Shown here piece after piece: positions 47,285 through 58,185 of a stretch of 64,000 nt of DNA. The DNA is from Hetaerina americana (Eukaryota; Arthropoda; Insecta; Odonata; Calopterygidae). The DNA is taken from contig JAKTNV010000005.1 in NCBI GenBank assembly GCA_022747635.1, positions 89,605,469-89,669,468 on the forward strand, in the 5' to 3' direction. The position numbers and the translations under genes are program-made. Every line of letters begins with the position of its first letter. Position 1 is the stretch's first letter. Below the pieces are notes generated by a model. The model was not told where the DNA came from and ran no database searches. It saw only the letters and a list, made by a program, of their open reading frames with translations.

Positions 47285-47617
47285 AATGTATCGAGTCCAG
47301 TGATAGAGCGGTGGGCTACTGATCCGAGGGCTTGAGTTCAATCCCGGTCATGCCTATGGGTGCCCTCGCTTCCACCAAAGCAATGTGATTTTTCGGGTAT
47401 CAGATCTTCCCGGGAAAGGGAGCAAGCGGGATAGGGAAAGGATCTGACCCCCATAATACACTGATGTGTGAATTTCATACGACGTCGGGCTTAATTATTA
47501 TTTATTTTTATTTATATTCGCCTTGCATGCCACCGCTAGGGTGTGTGGCAGGGGGTGAATACATACGTGAATTCCACCATCACCTACAACCGATCTTCGG
47601 ATTGATTGCTGTCCTTA
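47285..47617 (+). mobile_element. SINE-2 copy split by a LINE-B 3' end
   Basis: The head has GATAGAGCGGTGGGCTACTG (A-box region) and GAGTTCAATCCC (B box), and the body GATTTTTCGGGTATCAGATC. After TACGACGTCGGGCTTA the SINE is interrupted at about 47488 and resumes at about 47569 with TTCCACCATCACCTACAACC and GGATTGATTGCTGTCC. The intervening DNA is a LINE-B tail in minus orientation. Confidence 0.8.
47488..47568 (-). mobile_element. LINE-B 3' tail nested in SINE-2
   Basis: The minus strand carries TATTCACCCCCTGCCACACA, the terminal hairpin (47521-47555) and an A/T-rich tail of TAAATAAAAATAAATAAT type. Only about 80 bases were inserted. It shows the canonical inner helix (CACC/GGTG). Confidence 0.75.
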
Positions 47618-47989
47618 ATTTTTTTTCGAATGAATGGTAGTTTAATAAAAATTGGTCCTTTATCCGAGTACTTATTTTCGCGATATGAAACTAATAGTAA
47701 TGGTATCTATGAGGGCTCTATGTAGTTTGAATGTTCTTTATAACGGTAAAAATAGTGTTTTGAAAGAAAATCAAAGGAATAATTGATAAAACAGTTGGAT
47801 GAATGGAAATGACAAAGGCTGATGAAGCGGTGTAAACCGTCAAATATTTATCAAAATGAGTCTTCAGACCTACGGTGGTCCCAATGAAAATAATGCAAAA
47901 AATATTCATCCATTCCGCCGATAAGAATGCATCAAATTCATACTTGATAAAATACGAAATGTAGCTTGAATTTTTTAAACAATTTGATT
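47618..47989. other. Unassigned AT-rich DNA
   Basis: A minus-strand frame (47718-48053) crosses into the SINE-3 insertion and has no known motif; it is not credited. Confidence 0.4.
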
Positions 47990-48100
47990 TGACAATTTTA
48001 AATTCCGAAGAAACTGCGGGAGATGCCGCAACAGTAACTTTTAACGGAGTCATCCGCTAATGTGCATTTTAATGCAACAATTTCAGAGCGTAAAAATCAT

Positions 48101-48174
48101 TCGCCTTGACTGGGACTCGAACCCAGATCCCTCAATATCCGGTCGAGTGCTTTAGCCACTTAAGCTACCGAGGC
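48101..48174 (-). repeat. tRNA-like head of SINE-3, left arm
   Basis: Exact reverse complement of 48447-48520. In this orientation transcription from the internal A and B boxes would run leftwards through the SINE body. Confidence 0.8.
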
Positions 48175-48446
48175 GTCCTCTTAAACTCTGAAATTTTGGG
48201 GCTTTTAAAGGAACTAGATGTTATGACGAAATACCGTACATACAATGTCACATGCATTCGTAGTCGTGCGCGAGGCGCCATTGTCCACGAGGTTAAAGCC
48301 AACTTTAAACACTTATGGTGTTTTCCCTTTGACAAATTCCGAAGAAACTGCGGGAGATGCCTCGTCATGATGAGATGGATCGGGAGATGGATCGTCATAA
48401 CATCTAGTTCCTTTAAAAGCCCCAAAATTTCAGAGTTTAAGAGGAC

Positions 48447-48520
48447 GCCTCGGTAGCTTAAGTGGCTAAAGCACTCGACCGGATATTGAGGGATCTGGGT
48501 TCGAGTCCCAGTCAAGGCGA
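48447..48520 (+). repeat. tRNA-like head of SINE-3, right arm
   Basis: These 74 bases fold as a cloverleaf: acceptor GCCTCGG/TCAAGGC (6 of 7 pairs with one wobble), D stem GCTT/AAGC, anticodon stem CTCGA/TTGAG with 7-base loop CCGGATA, and T stem CTGGG/CCCAG with loop TTCGAGT. Box A (TAGCTTAAGTGG) and box B (GGTTCGAGTCC) are intact. The loop lacks the usual U33, so it is a tRNA-derived promoter head rather than a working tRNA gene. Confidence 0.8.
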
Positions 48521-48558
48521 ATGATTTTTACGCTCTGAAATTGTGACAATTTTAAATT

Positions 48559-50091
48559 TGATAAATTACGGTCTGACAGAAGAATTCTTCAAAGAAGGGG
48601 GACTAAAAGTGGATGCAAAAGTTGCCGAAAGTGGTATTTTGAAAACGATCATTTAAGGAGAGAATGTTATGTGAGCGTAGTAGTAGGAAAAGATTAACAA
48701 TTTTGGCTGGTCTGCAGAGAGGTCCTAAGAACATTGATACGAAAAATGGTTTAGGAAAACTTTTAGGAAGTTTAGTATAGTTTTGAGGGAATTAGGTGCA
48801 TAGCATTACTTTAGTTGTTGAATCCATCCAAGACTTACTTACCTTGGCCGGTAGACTACTGCCATTCTAACTACTCGTATACATATTGCCGTGTTCACTC
48901 ATTGGCTAACAGTCTAAGTCAAGTTTTATTATCCAAGAATCTGACTTCATAAACCTCATTTACTTTCCCTCACTCTCTCAAACGTTATAATGAACTTCTT
49001 ACGGTTAGATCAATGTATTGTTTGGCAAAACGCGCGCGTATGTTTGCTGACAACCACGTCTAACATCACCCATAATACTACTCATCGTTGTTTTCCACCT
49101 GGTAAAATTCCTCTTTTGAACTCTACCTCATGCAGACACAGATCATGAATACTACGCAAATCCTGCCAGCCTACTCTTACTACACTCCTTGCACTTGATT
49201 TAATTTGCTCACCCCACCCTGTCGGGTGACTCATTTGCTTATCGAATTCCGATGAGAACATGAGCCATCCCCTCTATGTTTATTTCTTCTGTCTTCCCAA
49301 AAAAGCTTTTTCGACCATGACTGTAGCGTTACAATACGTTTCTTTTCCCCTCTGAACCCCAAAAACGATCTCCACCTTAGAAGTTTAATCCCATTTTTCA
49401 CGGTCCAACCGATATTAATAAATTACAATACTGTTTTACGAGTGAGTAATTAAATCAATGGTCAGGTTCCGCTGCTTTATCATTTTCGAGGATAGAGATT
49501 AAAATGCATTAAATGAAGCGAAGTCAAGTGGTTCATCAGTCATAGAAGTTAACCCGAAAAATGTTCTTCTAATGTCAGCGGAATACTCAGTATTTCTGTG
49601 GGGTTATTACCTATTCCATCTAATTTGTTCGCCTTCATTTGCAGTGTCACTTTAATATTATAGGTTTCCTGAATCGAAGCCATCTTTATTCATGCCACCT
49701 TTCCTCCTATTCTCATCTTAAAGGTCTATTTTTTGTGTGAAAATTTCTTTTAACGCATCATCCATACTTTCCTGCATCTTATTTGGCTGGACGAATAAAT
49801 ATCCCATCTTTTCTGATAGCGGTTTATGATTTACTTCCGTATAGCAATTTTGCTTTGTTTCCTTGCGCTGATTCTTTCATCACCTTGTTTAGCGCGTCCA
49901 CTTTTCCCTGTATCCGAAATCAGTCCATTCCATTAAACACTTCGCGGCGGTTTTTCCGTCCTGTTGGTTTATTTATCGCCTTGGGTTATTATTTCGTTCT
50001 CTACACAATGGTCATGTGTTCTTTTCCACAATAGCGTGTTCACACCCTTCCACCTCTCTTGCATATCGTCATATTTGTCTATACAAGGGCT
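48559..50091. other. Unassigned AT-rich DNA
   Basis: No gene or named repeat recognised. Confidence 0.45.
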
Positions 50092-50093
50092 AT

Positions 50094-50846
50094 CCACAAA
50101 GTAAACCCCATTGGGCTATCAAAAACACTAAGATAGACAGAGTACATTTATTATTTACATCTTAAAATTGCAAATCTCTACAATGTTTTGCACGTACTCG
50201 CTAAACAAATCCAAGCATTAACCATATATTTGGGTTAACACATACATGGGTTTGCATGCATGTGTTGGTTTTGTTCCCTTTAACGGAAGGTGATCTAACG
50301 CCCCCCGCCACACGCCCTTGCGGCGGCTTCCGGGGTATTTTGTAGATGTAGATGTATTTCTGAACTAGTTTAGAAATTTCCTCAGCATTAAATCTGTCTT
50401 GTGAGATGGTAGGCAATCGATGACGGCATCTTGGGAGTTCCTCGTCGAGACGATCACCGATCTTGTGGTAGCCTAATATTTTAGTCAGAATTTCATAAGA
50501 CAGAATCCTATAAATCTGTGGAATACTTTCTTAAGATTTCAGATATCGTAAAACGCTAGGTTTGACGAAATATTTCGTCAATTTTCAGGTGCAGTTCATT
50601 GTTCACCACTGACGGTTGGCCAGTTTTAGGACATCATAGACATTTGTCCGTTCACTCTTAAACGAACGACTCGACTTAAGCCCAACACTGTCACTCATTA
50701 CTCAGTCAGAACACAGCATAAATTCTCCGACGAATGCTAGCAACTTCGAAGTTTATTTTCAGTTAAAATCTTCTATCCAAACGGACGAAACGAAGCAGCA
50801 AACATTCGCTACACGCAAACGCAAGTTACTTTTTGGACAAGCATCG
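50094..50846 (-). mobile_element. mariner-B copy 2, decayed and interrupted by LINE-A
   Basis: Ends CAAGGGCTATCCACAAAGTA (left) and TACTTTTTGGACAAGCATCG (right) are imperfect inverted repeats flanked by TA at 50092-50093 and 50847-50848. On the minus strand, broken frames read MSDSV...SRSFKSERTNVYD, then ELHLKIDE, then LGYHKIGDRLDEELP, the mariner N-terminal and linker region. The sequence CTCGACGAGGAACT is shared with the 12.2-kb copy. The catalytic domain is missing. A LINE-A 3' end interrupts the element at about 50222-50357. Confidence 0.75.
50222..50357 (+). mobile_element. LINE-A 3' end nested in mariner-B
   Basis: Matches LINE-A 3' UTR from GCATGCATGTGTTGG through GGTGATCTAACGCC, the hairpin (50302-50335; outer helix weakened by CCGGGG) and GTAGATGTAGATGTA. 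It postdates the mariner-B insertion. Confidence 0.75.
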
Positions 50847-50848
50847 TA

Positions 50849-52130
50849 CGAGTATTATGCAACCCATGACTTCATATTTACCTTCTTCCTTTTTGCTCTG
50901 CAGCTCATATTTGGCCTTTCTTATTACATTCCTCCCTTTTCTAATTAACCCTTATGACCCACTCTGAAATGTTTAAAACCATTTAATCCCGAGTCAACAT
51001 TTTCAACCTCCTATTTCTTCCCTTAACGCTCCTGCATTTTGGGTTGTATATAACATGATCACAAAGACATCATCTGAACTAGAATCCATTCCCGTGATAT
51101 CATAATAATTCAAGTCGCTTTGCCTGAATTAATTCCTCATCTGGATGTAACCTAATTAATGTTTTCTTGTGTTTCCTGGCATTTGTTGCATGCTTACCAT
51201 TTATGCTCTTTGGATCTGGTTTTCATTAGTATTTCACCCTCGCTTCCCTTGAAATTCTGCTGGTTTCCCCAAATGGTCACCCTTTATCCCTGGACCGCTG
51301 TCCCTCCCTCTCCCTGCCATCTCCTCCTCCCTTTCCCCCCCCGCCCCACCACTGCCTTTCCCATCCCTCGCCTCAACCATACGTTTCCTTCCGGGGAACG
51401 CTTTCTTGTTGTCACTTGTTTCTTCCGGTCACCACATGCTGACTTTAAATTGCGCGATAAAATTTTGTTTGTACTATTTGCGATATTTACTCAGCACTTG
51501 CAACTTCTATACCAATTTTCTAACAGTGTGAACTGCTAGACTGCTTGTATTCATACTATATTTGAGGAAGATAACACGGGATCATTTTGGTCAATAAGAG
51601 GCAGGCTATTTACTCGTATTGAAGAGACTGTTTCATTATAATTGTGATACCTTTGGGCGCATTTTTTCATGGCATTAATTAAGAATTAAAATCCGCTTCA
51701 GATACACTTAATACTTTAATTTCCAAATCCCAAATTAACAATTTTAAATATAGCAAATTTTCCCGTTTCTCCCTCTGTAAGTCAAATAGTCAACCTCTCC
51801 TTATAGTCCGAAATATTTTGGAAAATCACAGACATCAATCTAGATATTAAAATAATTTAACGTAATGCATTGACATTTTATATTTAAAATACTTGAATAG
51901 AGCGAAGGAATTGTCGGACGGGTGCTGGGAGGGTTTTATGGAGAGTAGCATTCGAAAATCAAGATACAACCTTTACATTTAGTTCAGAATTAATTTAGTG
52001 CAAATATTCGTTACCACCCTAAAGGGTACAATAAGTAAATTATGTATCAATATATGCATAAATAAGGTATCAATAAGGAACTCCTCCTTGCCCTTTGGTC
52101 AAGCATTTTATTCCCCGCGAAGAGAAAACT
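50849..52130. other. Unassigned DNA with a short C-rich patch
   Basis: A C-rich patch occurs at 51298-51375. Otherwise AT-rich, with no recognised gene. Confidence 0.45.
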
Positions 52131-52660
52131 GGAGAGTAGCTTCAAACACGCGGGTCTGGAATTGCGTATCTCTGGAATATTACTCGCCATCGGAAAACTT
52201 CCGGCGAAGGCGCAGGGATTGGCGATTTCTGCGAATGCCCTAAGCCTCCCCTTCGCACTCTCTTTTCCTCTCCACACTGCCCCCTGGATCCTTCCGTCTC
52301 CGCAGAGGAGGTTGAGGTCTCCAGGCGGAAGGTGCGAGTGGCCCCAACACACATAACTCCCACTCAATTTTCAGGCTCTTTTGAGCAAAAGACGAGAGAC
52401 TATAAATATCAAGCGCCGCCTCTCACGAAAGGAAAACTCTCCTGTTCCCTTTTGTGTCGGTGTAGAGGCGGTCTTGTGAGCGTGTGCGTTAGCGGTAGTT
52501 GGTCCATGAATCGACACTGCGAGGATCCTCAGAAATGCGGAATGGGTGCGCCGCCGTGCTCAATGACCCTCGCGTGTCGCCCATTCTTGCGAAAGACAGC
52601 CCCGAATGCGGTAAATGATGGAACAGTTTGAGGTCGTGCTACCTCGATGTCGAATAAAAA
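52131..52660. other. GC-richer stretch, no confirmed gene
   Basis: Higher GC with CpGs and several overlapping short frames on both strands. A possible acceptor (CTCAATTTTCAG near 52371) was noted, but no exon could be supported. Confidence 0.35.
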
Positions 52661-53584
52661 TGTAGACGACCTTGGTCTTATTGCGTACTTTTGCCGTAAT
52701 TTGGAAATATTTAGTTGGCTAGAGTACGTTGAGGAAGAGGGGAAAGATGTGAAGTTGGAACCAAGCACAATATCCTTTTTTTCGGTGCGATATTTCTAAT
52801 GCACAAAGTATGACTGCTGGGAATACATTAATCAGTTAAATGAAATCGTTTCGATTGAGTGTTTCTTTAAAAGTGGAAGTATTTTACTTCAAACTTATAT
52901 TTCACGTGGAATGTGTTTTAAATAATTAGCAGAAAAGCCTAACTTGAGTAATCAATATGAGAATTTAAGTAGATTAGGAAGAAAAATAGCTCTACTTGAT
53001 AGTAATAAGTCAAAAAATATATGTAAAGTAAAGACGTTTTGATTTATCTTCTATCTCTATTCTCTTTGAAATATTTCTCATAAATGGGATAAAACTCATG
53101 GACAAAAATCAGATTATCCATAATGGTAGGATGTAGCTTAGACCAGCCGAAGAGAACACCTTTTCTTCACGGGTGCTTGTGGCTTGACAGATACCTTCCG
53201 ACCGAAACACCTTGACCTGGAAATTGATACAGCTTATTTATCTGAATTTCAACTATGTTTACTCAACAATTGTCATCTTCTGAATATTTACACTACATGG
53301 AAAGAGAAAAATACCTATGATATTTTCACTTAATAAAATAAGTGGAATTCACTAGGTTGTTTTTTTCTTTCCTTAATGGATAAGTTCAACAAAGCCAAAC
53401 CTGGAACTATAGGACAAAGGTTAATTTATAGGACAATTGTACCATCTAATCCTCCTGAGACGAAACGGAGCGGTGGAATTATATGGATTTAAATTTGACA
53501 ACGAAAATAACTTTATCTAGCACGTAAGAATATTTGATATTCGAGGTTTTTTAAAAGAGAATGCCTACTTGGCAAACTCAATTA
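52661..53584. other. Unassigned AT-rich DNA
   Basis: No feature recognised. Confidence 0.45.
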
Positions 53585-53790
53585 GAGTACGCCGTCCTTC
53601 GGATGGGAAATTAAACTGGGTAACACCTTTGGAGCCTTTCGTTAAAACATTAGGCTAATGCCGACGTCGGATTGCTCTCCAACCTTTCTCCATTCCTGAG
53701 CATTCTACTGATGCCAGATTACCAACCTATTCTTGTTGGTGCAAATAACATCAGCTGTCCGGACGATTCCCCAAATTAATTCGTACTGAT
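53585..53790 (+). mobile_element. SINE-5 copy 1 (body)
   Basis: Shares with copy 2 the ordered motifs GAGTACG, GGATGG, TTAAACTGGG, the GAGCCTTTCGTTAA region, AGGCTAATGCCGACG and TGGCGCAAAT-like/AGCTGTC before the 3' end. No clear tRNA head is visible. Diverged, hence old. Confidence 0.55.
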
Positions 53791-53839
53791 AGCAAGTATT
53801 ACGAAAATATTGATAGGTAAAATAGCTTAAAGCTTGAGC

Positions 53840-54062
53840 AAGTGGTACCCTGATCCCTAATTTGTGGAGGGCACTTTGAGTGAGTACGACGTTAGTCGGA
53901 TGGCACGGTTAACTGTGGACCCCTTGGCGCCTTCCGACAAGAGTAGGCTAATGTCGACGCCGGATTTCACTCCACCCTCCCTTTCCCATCCATCCCTAAT
54001 GGCGCAAATGACCTTGGCTGTCGGTCGCCTCCCCTAAAACTACTACTACTAGGTTGAGAAAA
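53840..54062 (+). mobile_element. SINE-5 copy 2 with (ACT)n tail
   Basis: Contains GAGTGAGTACGACG, CGGATGGCACGGTTAACTGT, GACCCCTTGGCGCCTTCCG, GTAGGCTAATGTCGACGCCG and CTGTCGGTCG, ending in ACTACTACTACTAG. A degraded tRNA-like head may lie at 53840-53880 (AGCAAGTGGTACC). It is 60-65% similar to copy 1 by eye. Confidence 0.55.
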
Positions 54063-54944
54063 AATATTTACGAACCAAAAATGGACGGCGAAATAGAATG
54101 CATGTATTGATATTGAAACGTCTTGAATAAAAGCTGTATGAAAACCAGAAAGCAGAAGAGCCTGCAGGTGAGCAAGTGGCCTGAAATCGTCTCTTCAGCC
54201 TGGGAAATAGCGTTGTGGGCTGAGAGAGGCGAAGTTGAAGAGTAATGGCCAGCCTCCGAAACTAGGCTCCCTCGTCATTTGCCGAGAACCGCTGACATTC
54301 AGATGGGGACAGGAGGAAGAGTGGTAGGTCATCTCCTTCATTAAATCTTGAAGGTTTGCTAACCTGAATCGGAAATCCTCAAGTAACTGAGTGTCACGCT
54401 ACTTTTACATAAATTGAAATAATTCTTTCAGTTTTGCTCGGTTTTGCACATGTGAGCATTTGAATATATTTCACGATGTATAGTTGCTGCGTTTGAGAGA
54501 TTCCGACAACGGGCAGCTGTCCCTTCCACTTCAGTTTCTATTGCAGTTGAAGTTCCGAGGGGGCGGACAAAATAAAAAGTAAAAGCACGACCGGTTCGAC
54601 CGGTGTGAGTTGCGGCGTGAGTTAACTACGAGTTAGACCTTACAGTAATGTCGTAAGGAGACCCAAAGTAAACATCGAGGCAGACTGACTAAATTCATCC
54701 AGTTTAATACCTGAACACGTCTATGGTTGACTGGAGGATGAAAGTATCGCCAGGGAGTTGAGACCAGCCACCAAAAATCGGAGGAACTGTCGGCATGGAC
54801 TTAGCGGTGGGCACTCGCCCGGTTCTGATTACCTGGTTGATCTATAAGTTTCATATTCTATAATTTTCGCAGTCCTTCAATATAATTTTCCTTTAATGCT
54901 CACCATCTCGTCCTCCTGCGGCCATTTAGAGACTCTTTGGGGGT
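54063..54944. other. Unassigned DNA
   Basis: No gene recognised. A short frame at about 54500-54565 (FERFRQRAAVPSTS) may be mobile-element debris. Confidence 0.4.
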
Positions 54945-55258
54945 AGAGTGTTTCGTGGTGCATTTTCATGTGGTGTTTCAATTTCTTGCTTGTTGTGTCC
55001 TGGCTTCCGTGTTGTAGGATGTCTTTCGTGCTGCATCATGGGGTGCAGTTTTTTAGTTGTTTTGCGGTATATGTGTTTGCATGAGTATTGGATGAAGGGA
55101 TTTTTGCATGAGTGTGTGCGCTGCTGTGGGTGTAATTTTCCGTGTTGTTTTTTTGCATGTGGTATTTTTCTTTTTTACGGTTGGTGACCTAACACCCCCC
55201 GCCACAAGCCCTTGCGGCGGCTTGCGGGGTATTATGTAGATGTAGATGTAGATGTAAT
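54945..55258 (+). mobile_element. LINE-A 3' UTR, hairpin and (GTAGAT)n tail
   Basis: The best LINE-A 3' end in the window: a T/G-rich 3' UTR, TTGGTGACCTAACACC, the terminal hairpin (55195-55229) and a tail of three GTAGAT units ending at about 55256. The Cys-rich ORF in this segment (54948-55187) arises from TGT/TGC-rich UTR and is not a gene. Confidence 0.8.
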
Positions 55259-56339
55259 TGTGTCTCCCTTCCGCCAGTTCGCTCGATGGACCAAAATCTT
55301 TCATATCAATTGATCACGCTTATATATCTGCCTTCCTTATATTCCAATGGGTACCTGAAGTGACATCCGTCGAGATTTTACAATCAAAGGTGCCCCAAAC
55401 GACGAGCATTCACCGAGAGCAAAACTTACTATATGCCTCTGAATCGGGTGTGCCAAGGACGGCTACAATTCGCCCTTTCAGGTCAAATTAAAGAACAGGG
55501 CGAAATGGAAGGAGCGGAATTCATTTTTGATAATTTTGCGCGAGGTCGCTGGGTAGGCTCGCCCCCGATCCACGATCCCTCAGTCATCACTGGCATTTGC
55601 CCGGCACGGCGCCGATTCGTTGGCGCCGGCGTCGCATTGGGATTCGCCGGGCGCTGTGATGCACTCCCTCTCGTTGCAACCCCTACGGCTGTGTGAAGTT
55701 CTTATCTGCCTACCTGAAAGTTCGAGATTTGATCTGTGTAAATTATGAATGCATTTTGAGGAATGAAGCACCAATTTAGGGAATGTATTGGCACCCTGCG
55801 GCTCCCATGCTTGAACCATATTTTGTCCCGAGGCAATTGGCCTATAAAAATGTTAAACGGGTAGTGAATTCGCCAAATCAGTCGTTACCATATGATTTAT
55901 TTAGTATGGTAGTTATTTTCGTCAATATTCCTCATTTTTAGTTATTGAGGCTGTAATTTAATGTCATCATTTTATTAAATAATTGTTATATCCTAATATA
56001 ATTATTATTTCCTAAAATAATCAGTATTTAGAGAAAAATTTAAAGTGAACAAACCGGCAATGCATACGTCTTTGCTTAGACTTGGCAAATTTCAGAACTC
56101 ACGAATTTAACTATGACAGAAAGGGAATTATTGTGGCCTCGCACTATTTGGGTAGGTTAGACCACAAATATAAAATAAGGGACATTGGCTCCAGTACAGT
56201 TAGATAAAAATATTTATTCTTTCCGCAGACAATCAGGAATAATTATAGTCGAAGTCATAATAGATATAGTAGTAAAAACATTCGAATAGCAAGCGAGGAC
56301 AAGATCAGCGCTGCGTACACTCGCACTGGTACATTCGTA
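55259..56339. other. Unassigned DNA
   Basis: A GC-richer patch at 55560-55690 lies within AT-rich sequence. No gene recognised. Confidence 0.4.
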
Positions 56340-56545
56340 GTTGCATTTTCTTGAGTATGTTAGCTGCCACTGAATGTATTTGCATGTGTGTGAGTTAAAA
56401 TAGTTTTTGTATGAATATATACGTCTGTGTGGGTGTAAAATAGCATATTATTCGTTTTTTTCATGTTTTTTCATTTTATTTCACCGGTGGTGTCCTCACA
56501 CCCTCCGCCAAGCGCCCTTGGGGTGGGTTGTGGGTTATTGCGTGG
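56340..56545 (+). mobile_element. LINE-A 3' end, diverged
   Basis: GTGTGAGTTAAAATAGTTTT and GTATGAATATATACGTCTGT lead into GGTGTCCTCACACCCTCCGC, a degraded hairpin and GGTTATTGCGTGGCTGTAC. It aligns with the other LINE-A ends and shares the GTATGAAT segment with 58.13-58.18 kb. Confidence 0.6.
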
Positions 56546-56589
56546 CTGTACATGAATTAATACCGTCTAAGAAATAATTTTAAAGTTTC

Positions 56590-57060
56590 GGATCGGCTGA
56601 AATGTTTCTCTTCCTGCATGCTGGGCGCTGCAGGAATTCGCCCATCGAAATTCCTTCATCCGTTTCATAATGACCTTTGGGAGTACCCATCCACCCACCA
56701 TGAGAGAGCATGGGGCCAAGGATCCCGCGGGGGAGATTGCTTCGTCAGTCGTTTTAAACGGTGGATTAGGCGGTGGGATGAGGTCGTAGAGACGAACCAG
56801 GAGGGGGGGGGGGTGCGCGGTGGGCAGGGAAAGCCTTATCAGGAGCCCCCCCCTGCACTGGGTCTGGTGGAGAGATGGAGTTACGGGGCTATGCGTCGAG
56901 AATTCCGGTTCCAGGGGACTCAAGATGAAGGATTAAAACAGATGAGGGGAGTGGGTCTTAGATCATGCAGGCAGGCAGGCGACCTCCGGGAGGGGCAGGG
57001 CTACCGTCGGGCGATGCGGTGCTGAGACTAGAAACGCCTCTCCTTCCACTCAAAGGAAGA
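56590..57060. other. GC-rich block
   Basis: Mixed GC-rich sequence with a G-run at 56803-56813, a C-run at 56847-56853 and a GCAGGCAGGCAGGC repeat near 56968. The ORFs on both strands are not convincing. Confidence 0.4.
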
Positions 57061-57299
57061 CGAGAAAGAGAAATTAGGCCTCTCTGTTCTTTTCGCTGAT
57101 GCATCCAACATTTTGAAAGCTAAACTTACCGAGTAGATGCCTACGTGGGAATTATAACCATACAATAGTTGGAATGGAATTAATTATCATTCTGGGTGAA
57201 AATTATTATTCGAAATGTTTGTGCTTTCATATTCGAGTCCAATAAAGTGCTTTTAAGGTAGATGTGAGAAGTTACTAAAGGAGTGGCAGAAGTGACTAC
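57061..57299. other. Unassigned DNA
   Basis: No feature recognised. Confidence 0.3.
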
Positions 57300-58185
57300 A
57301 AGGTCAAGGAACGTTGTTACCACGCTCTTGCGAGGCCTCATTTAGAATACTGCATGTAGTGTACGGGATCCGAGTGAAAAAGGCCTCATTTGGGAAATTG
57401 AGAAGCTTTAACTCCGGGAAGCCTGTTTCGTTAAAAACTATTGCGATAAAACGAAAAGCGTCACTGAAATGCTTATAGAGTTTGGGTGGGAGTCATTAGA
57501 ATAAAAACGATTTAATGCTAGATTGAACTTCATAAAGAAATTCTAATTCGCATGTTTCAGCTCCGAGGTCTCGCAAATTATTCGCACACCAACATAAATT
57601 GGTCACTTGGATCATCTAAATAAAATTCTGGAAATATATTCCAGAACTAGCCGACTCAAGGACTCCTTTTTCCCACGGACAATACGGGATAGCAAATGCA
57701 GGGTTATAGATAGCAAAAATTCCACTTGCCACCCTCAGCGTCTAAGGAATAATCAGTCCTACTCAATTGCATGCACTTTCACTAACCTCGTGTGTTTTAT
57801 CGTCAAAACCCTTTCTTTTCGCATGGCCGCATTAGAATGCCATTACATAATGTAGTGCTCTTTACATTAATTGTTTGCTCTATTTTGTCTGTTTTTAAAA
57901 TTCCTCTTCCATCCCTCGTCTCGCTCCATGGGGGGGGGTCCCTACCGCTACCTGCATCGTTGTGTCACATTCCCTACCTGTGTCCTTGGGGGAGGAGACT
58001 GTTGTATGTTGCATGTCCATGTGGTGGTGTAATTTCGCCTTCTTACTTTTCAAATTCTAGCTTGCACGTTATTGGATAAATTTTTTACTACATCCTAAAG
58101 TGCAATTGTTCTTTAGATGATAGTATATGTATTTTCGTGCGTGTAAGTTAAAAATATTTTTGTATGAATGCATATGTAGATGTAG
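57300..58185 (+). mobile_element. LINE-D C-terminal ORF remnant and 3' UTR
   Basis: Broken frames read RPHLEYCM, then LHKEILIRMFQ, then SRTSRLKDSFFPRTIRDSK, which match the C-terminal end of LINE ORFs (RPHLEY...LK.SFFPRTIRDWN). At least six stops or frameshifts occur between 57330 and 57840. A 3' UTR-like stretch follows to a short GTAGATGTAGAAG tail at about 58170-58185. It resembles LINE-B in protein but differs in 3' UTR. Confidence 0.6.

Larger units (their letters stand above)
48005..48543. mobile_element. SINE-3 insertion with perfect 153-bp inverted arms
   Basis: A 539-bp insertion lies between two perfect copies of TGACAATTTTAAATT (47990-48004 and 48544-48558), a target duplication of retrotransposon type. 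Read on the minus strand it consists of an inverted 5' part (right arm, 48392-48544), a 162-base loop, the forward head (left arm, 48077-48229) and the body ending CCCGCAGTTTCTTCGG at 48005. The two arms are perfectly complementary over 153 bases, so the same 41-residue peptide start is encoded on both strands. Neither frame is a gene. The loop itself contains another copy of the body end (near 48338-48362). The insertion is either one snapback event or two head-to-head copies. Confidence 0.85.

Noticed and set aside
48106..48515. Two 116-codon ORFs on opposite strands with the same N-terminal sequence
   Set aside because: They are both products of the perfect inverted repeat in the SINE-3 insertion and translate a tRNA-like sequence.
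48447..48520. Functional tRNA gene
   Set aside because: The cloverleaf is good, but position 33 is not U, the anticodon choice would not fit the short variable arm, and the sequence is the head of a SINE present in inverted duplicate.
54948..55187. Cysteine-rich 79-codon ORF resembling a secreted peptide
   Set aside because: The segment aligns with the LINE-A 3' UTR at 45 kb in reverse orientation; the cysteines come from TGT/TGC-rich UTR.
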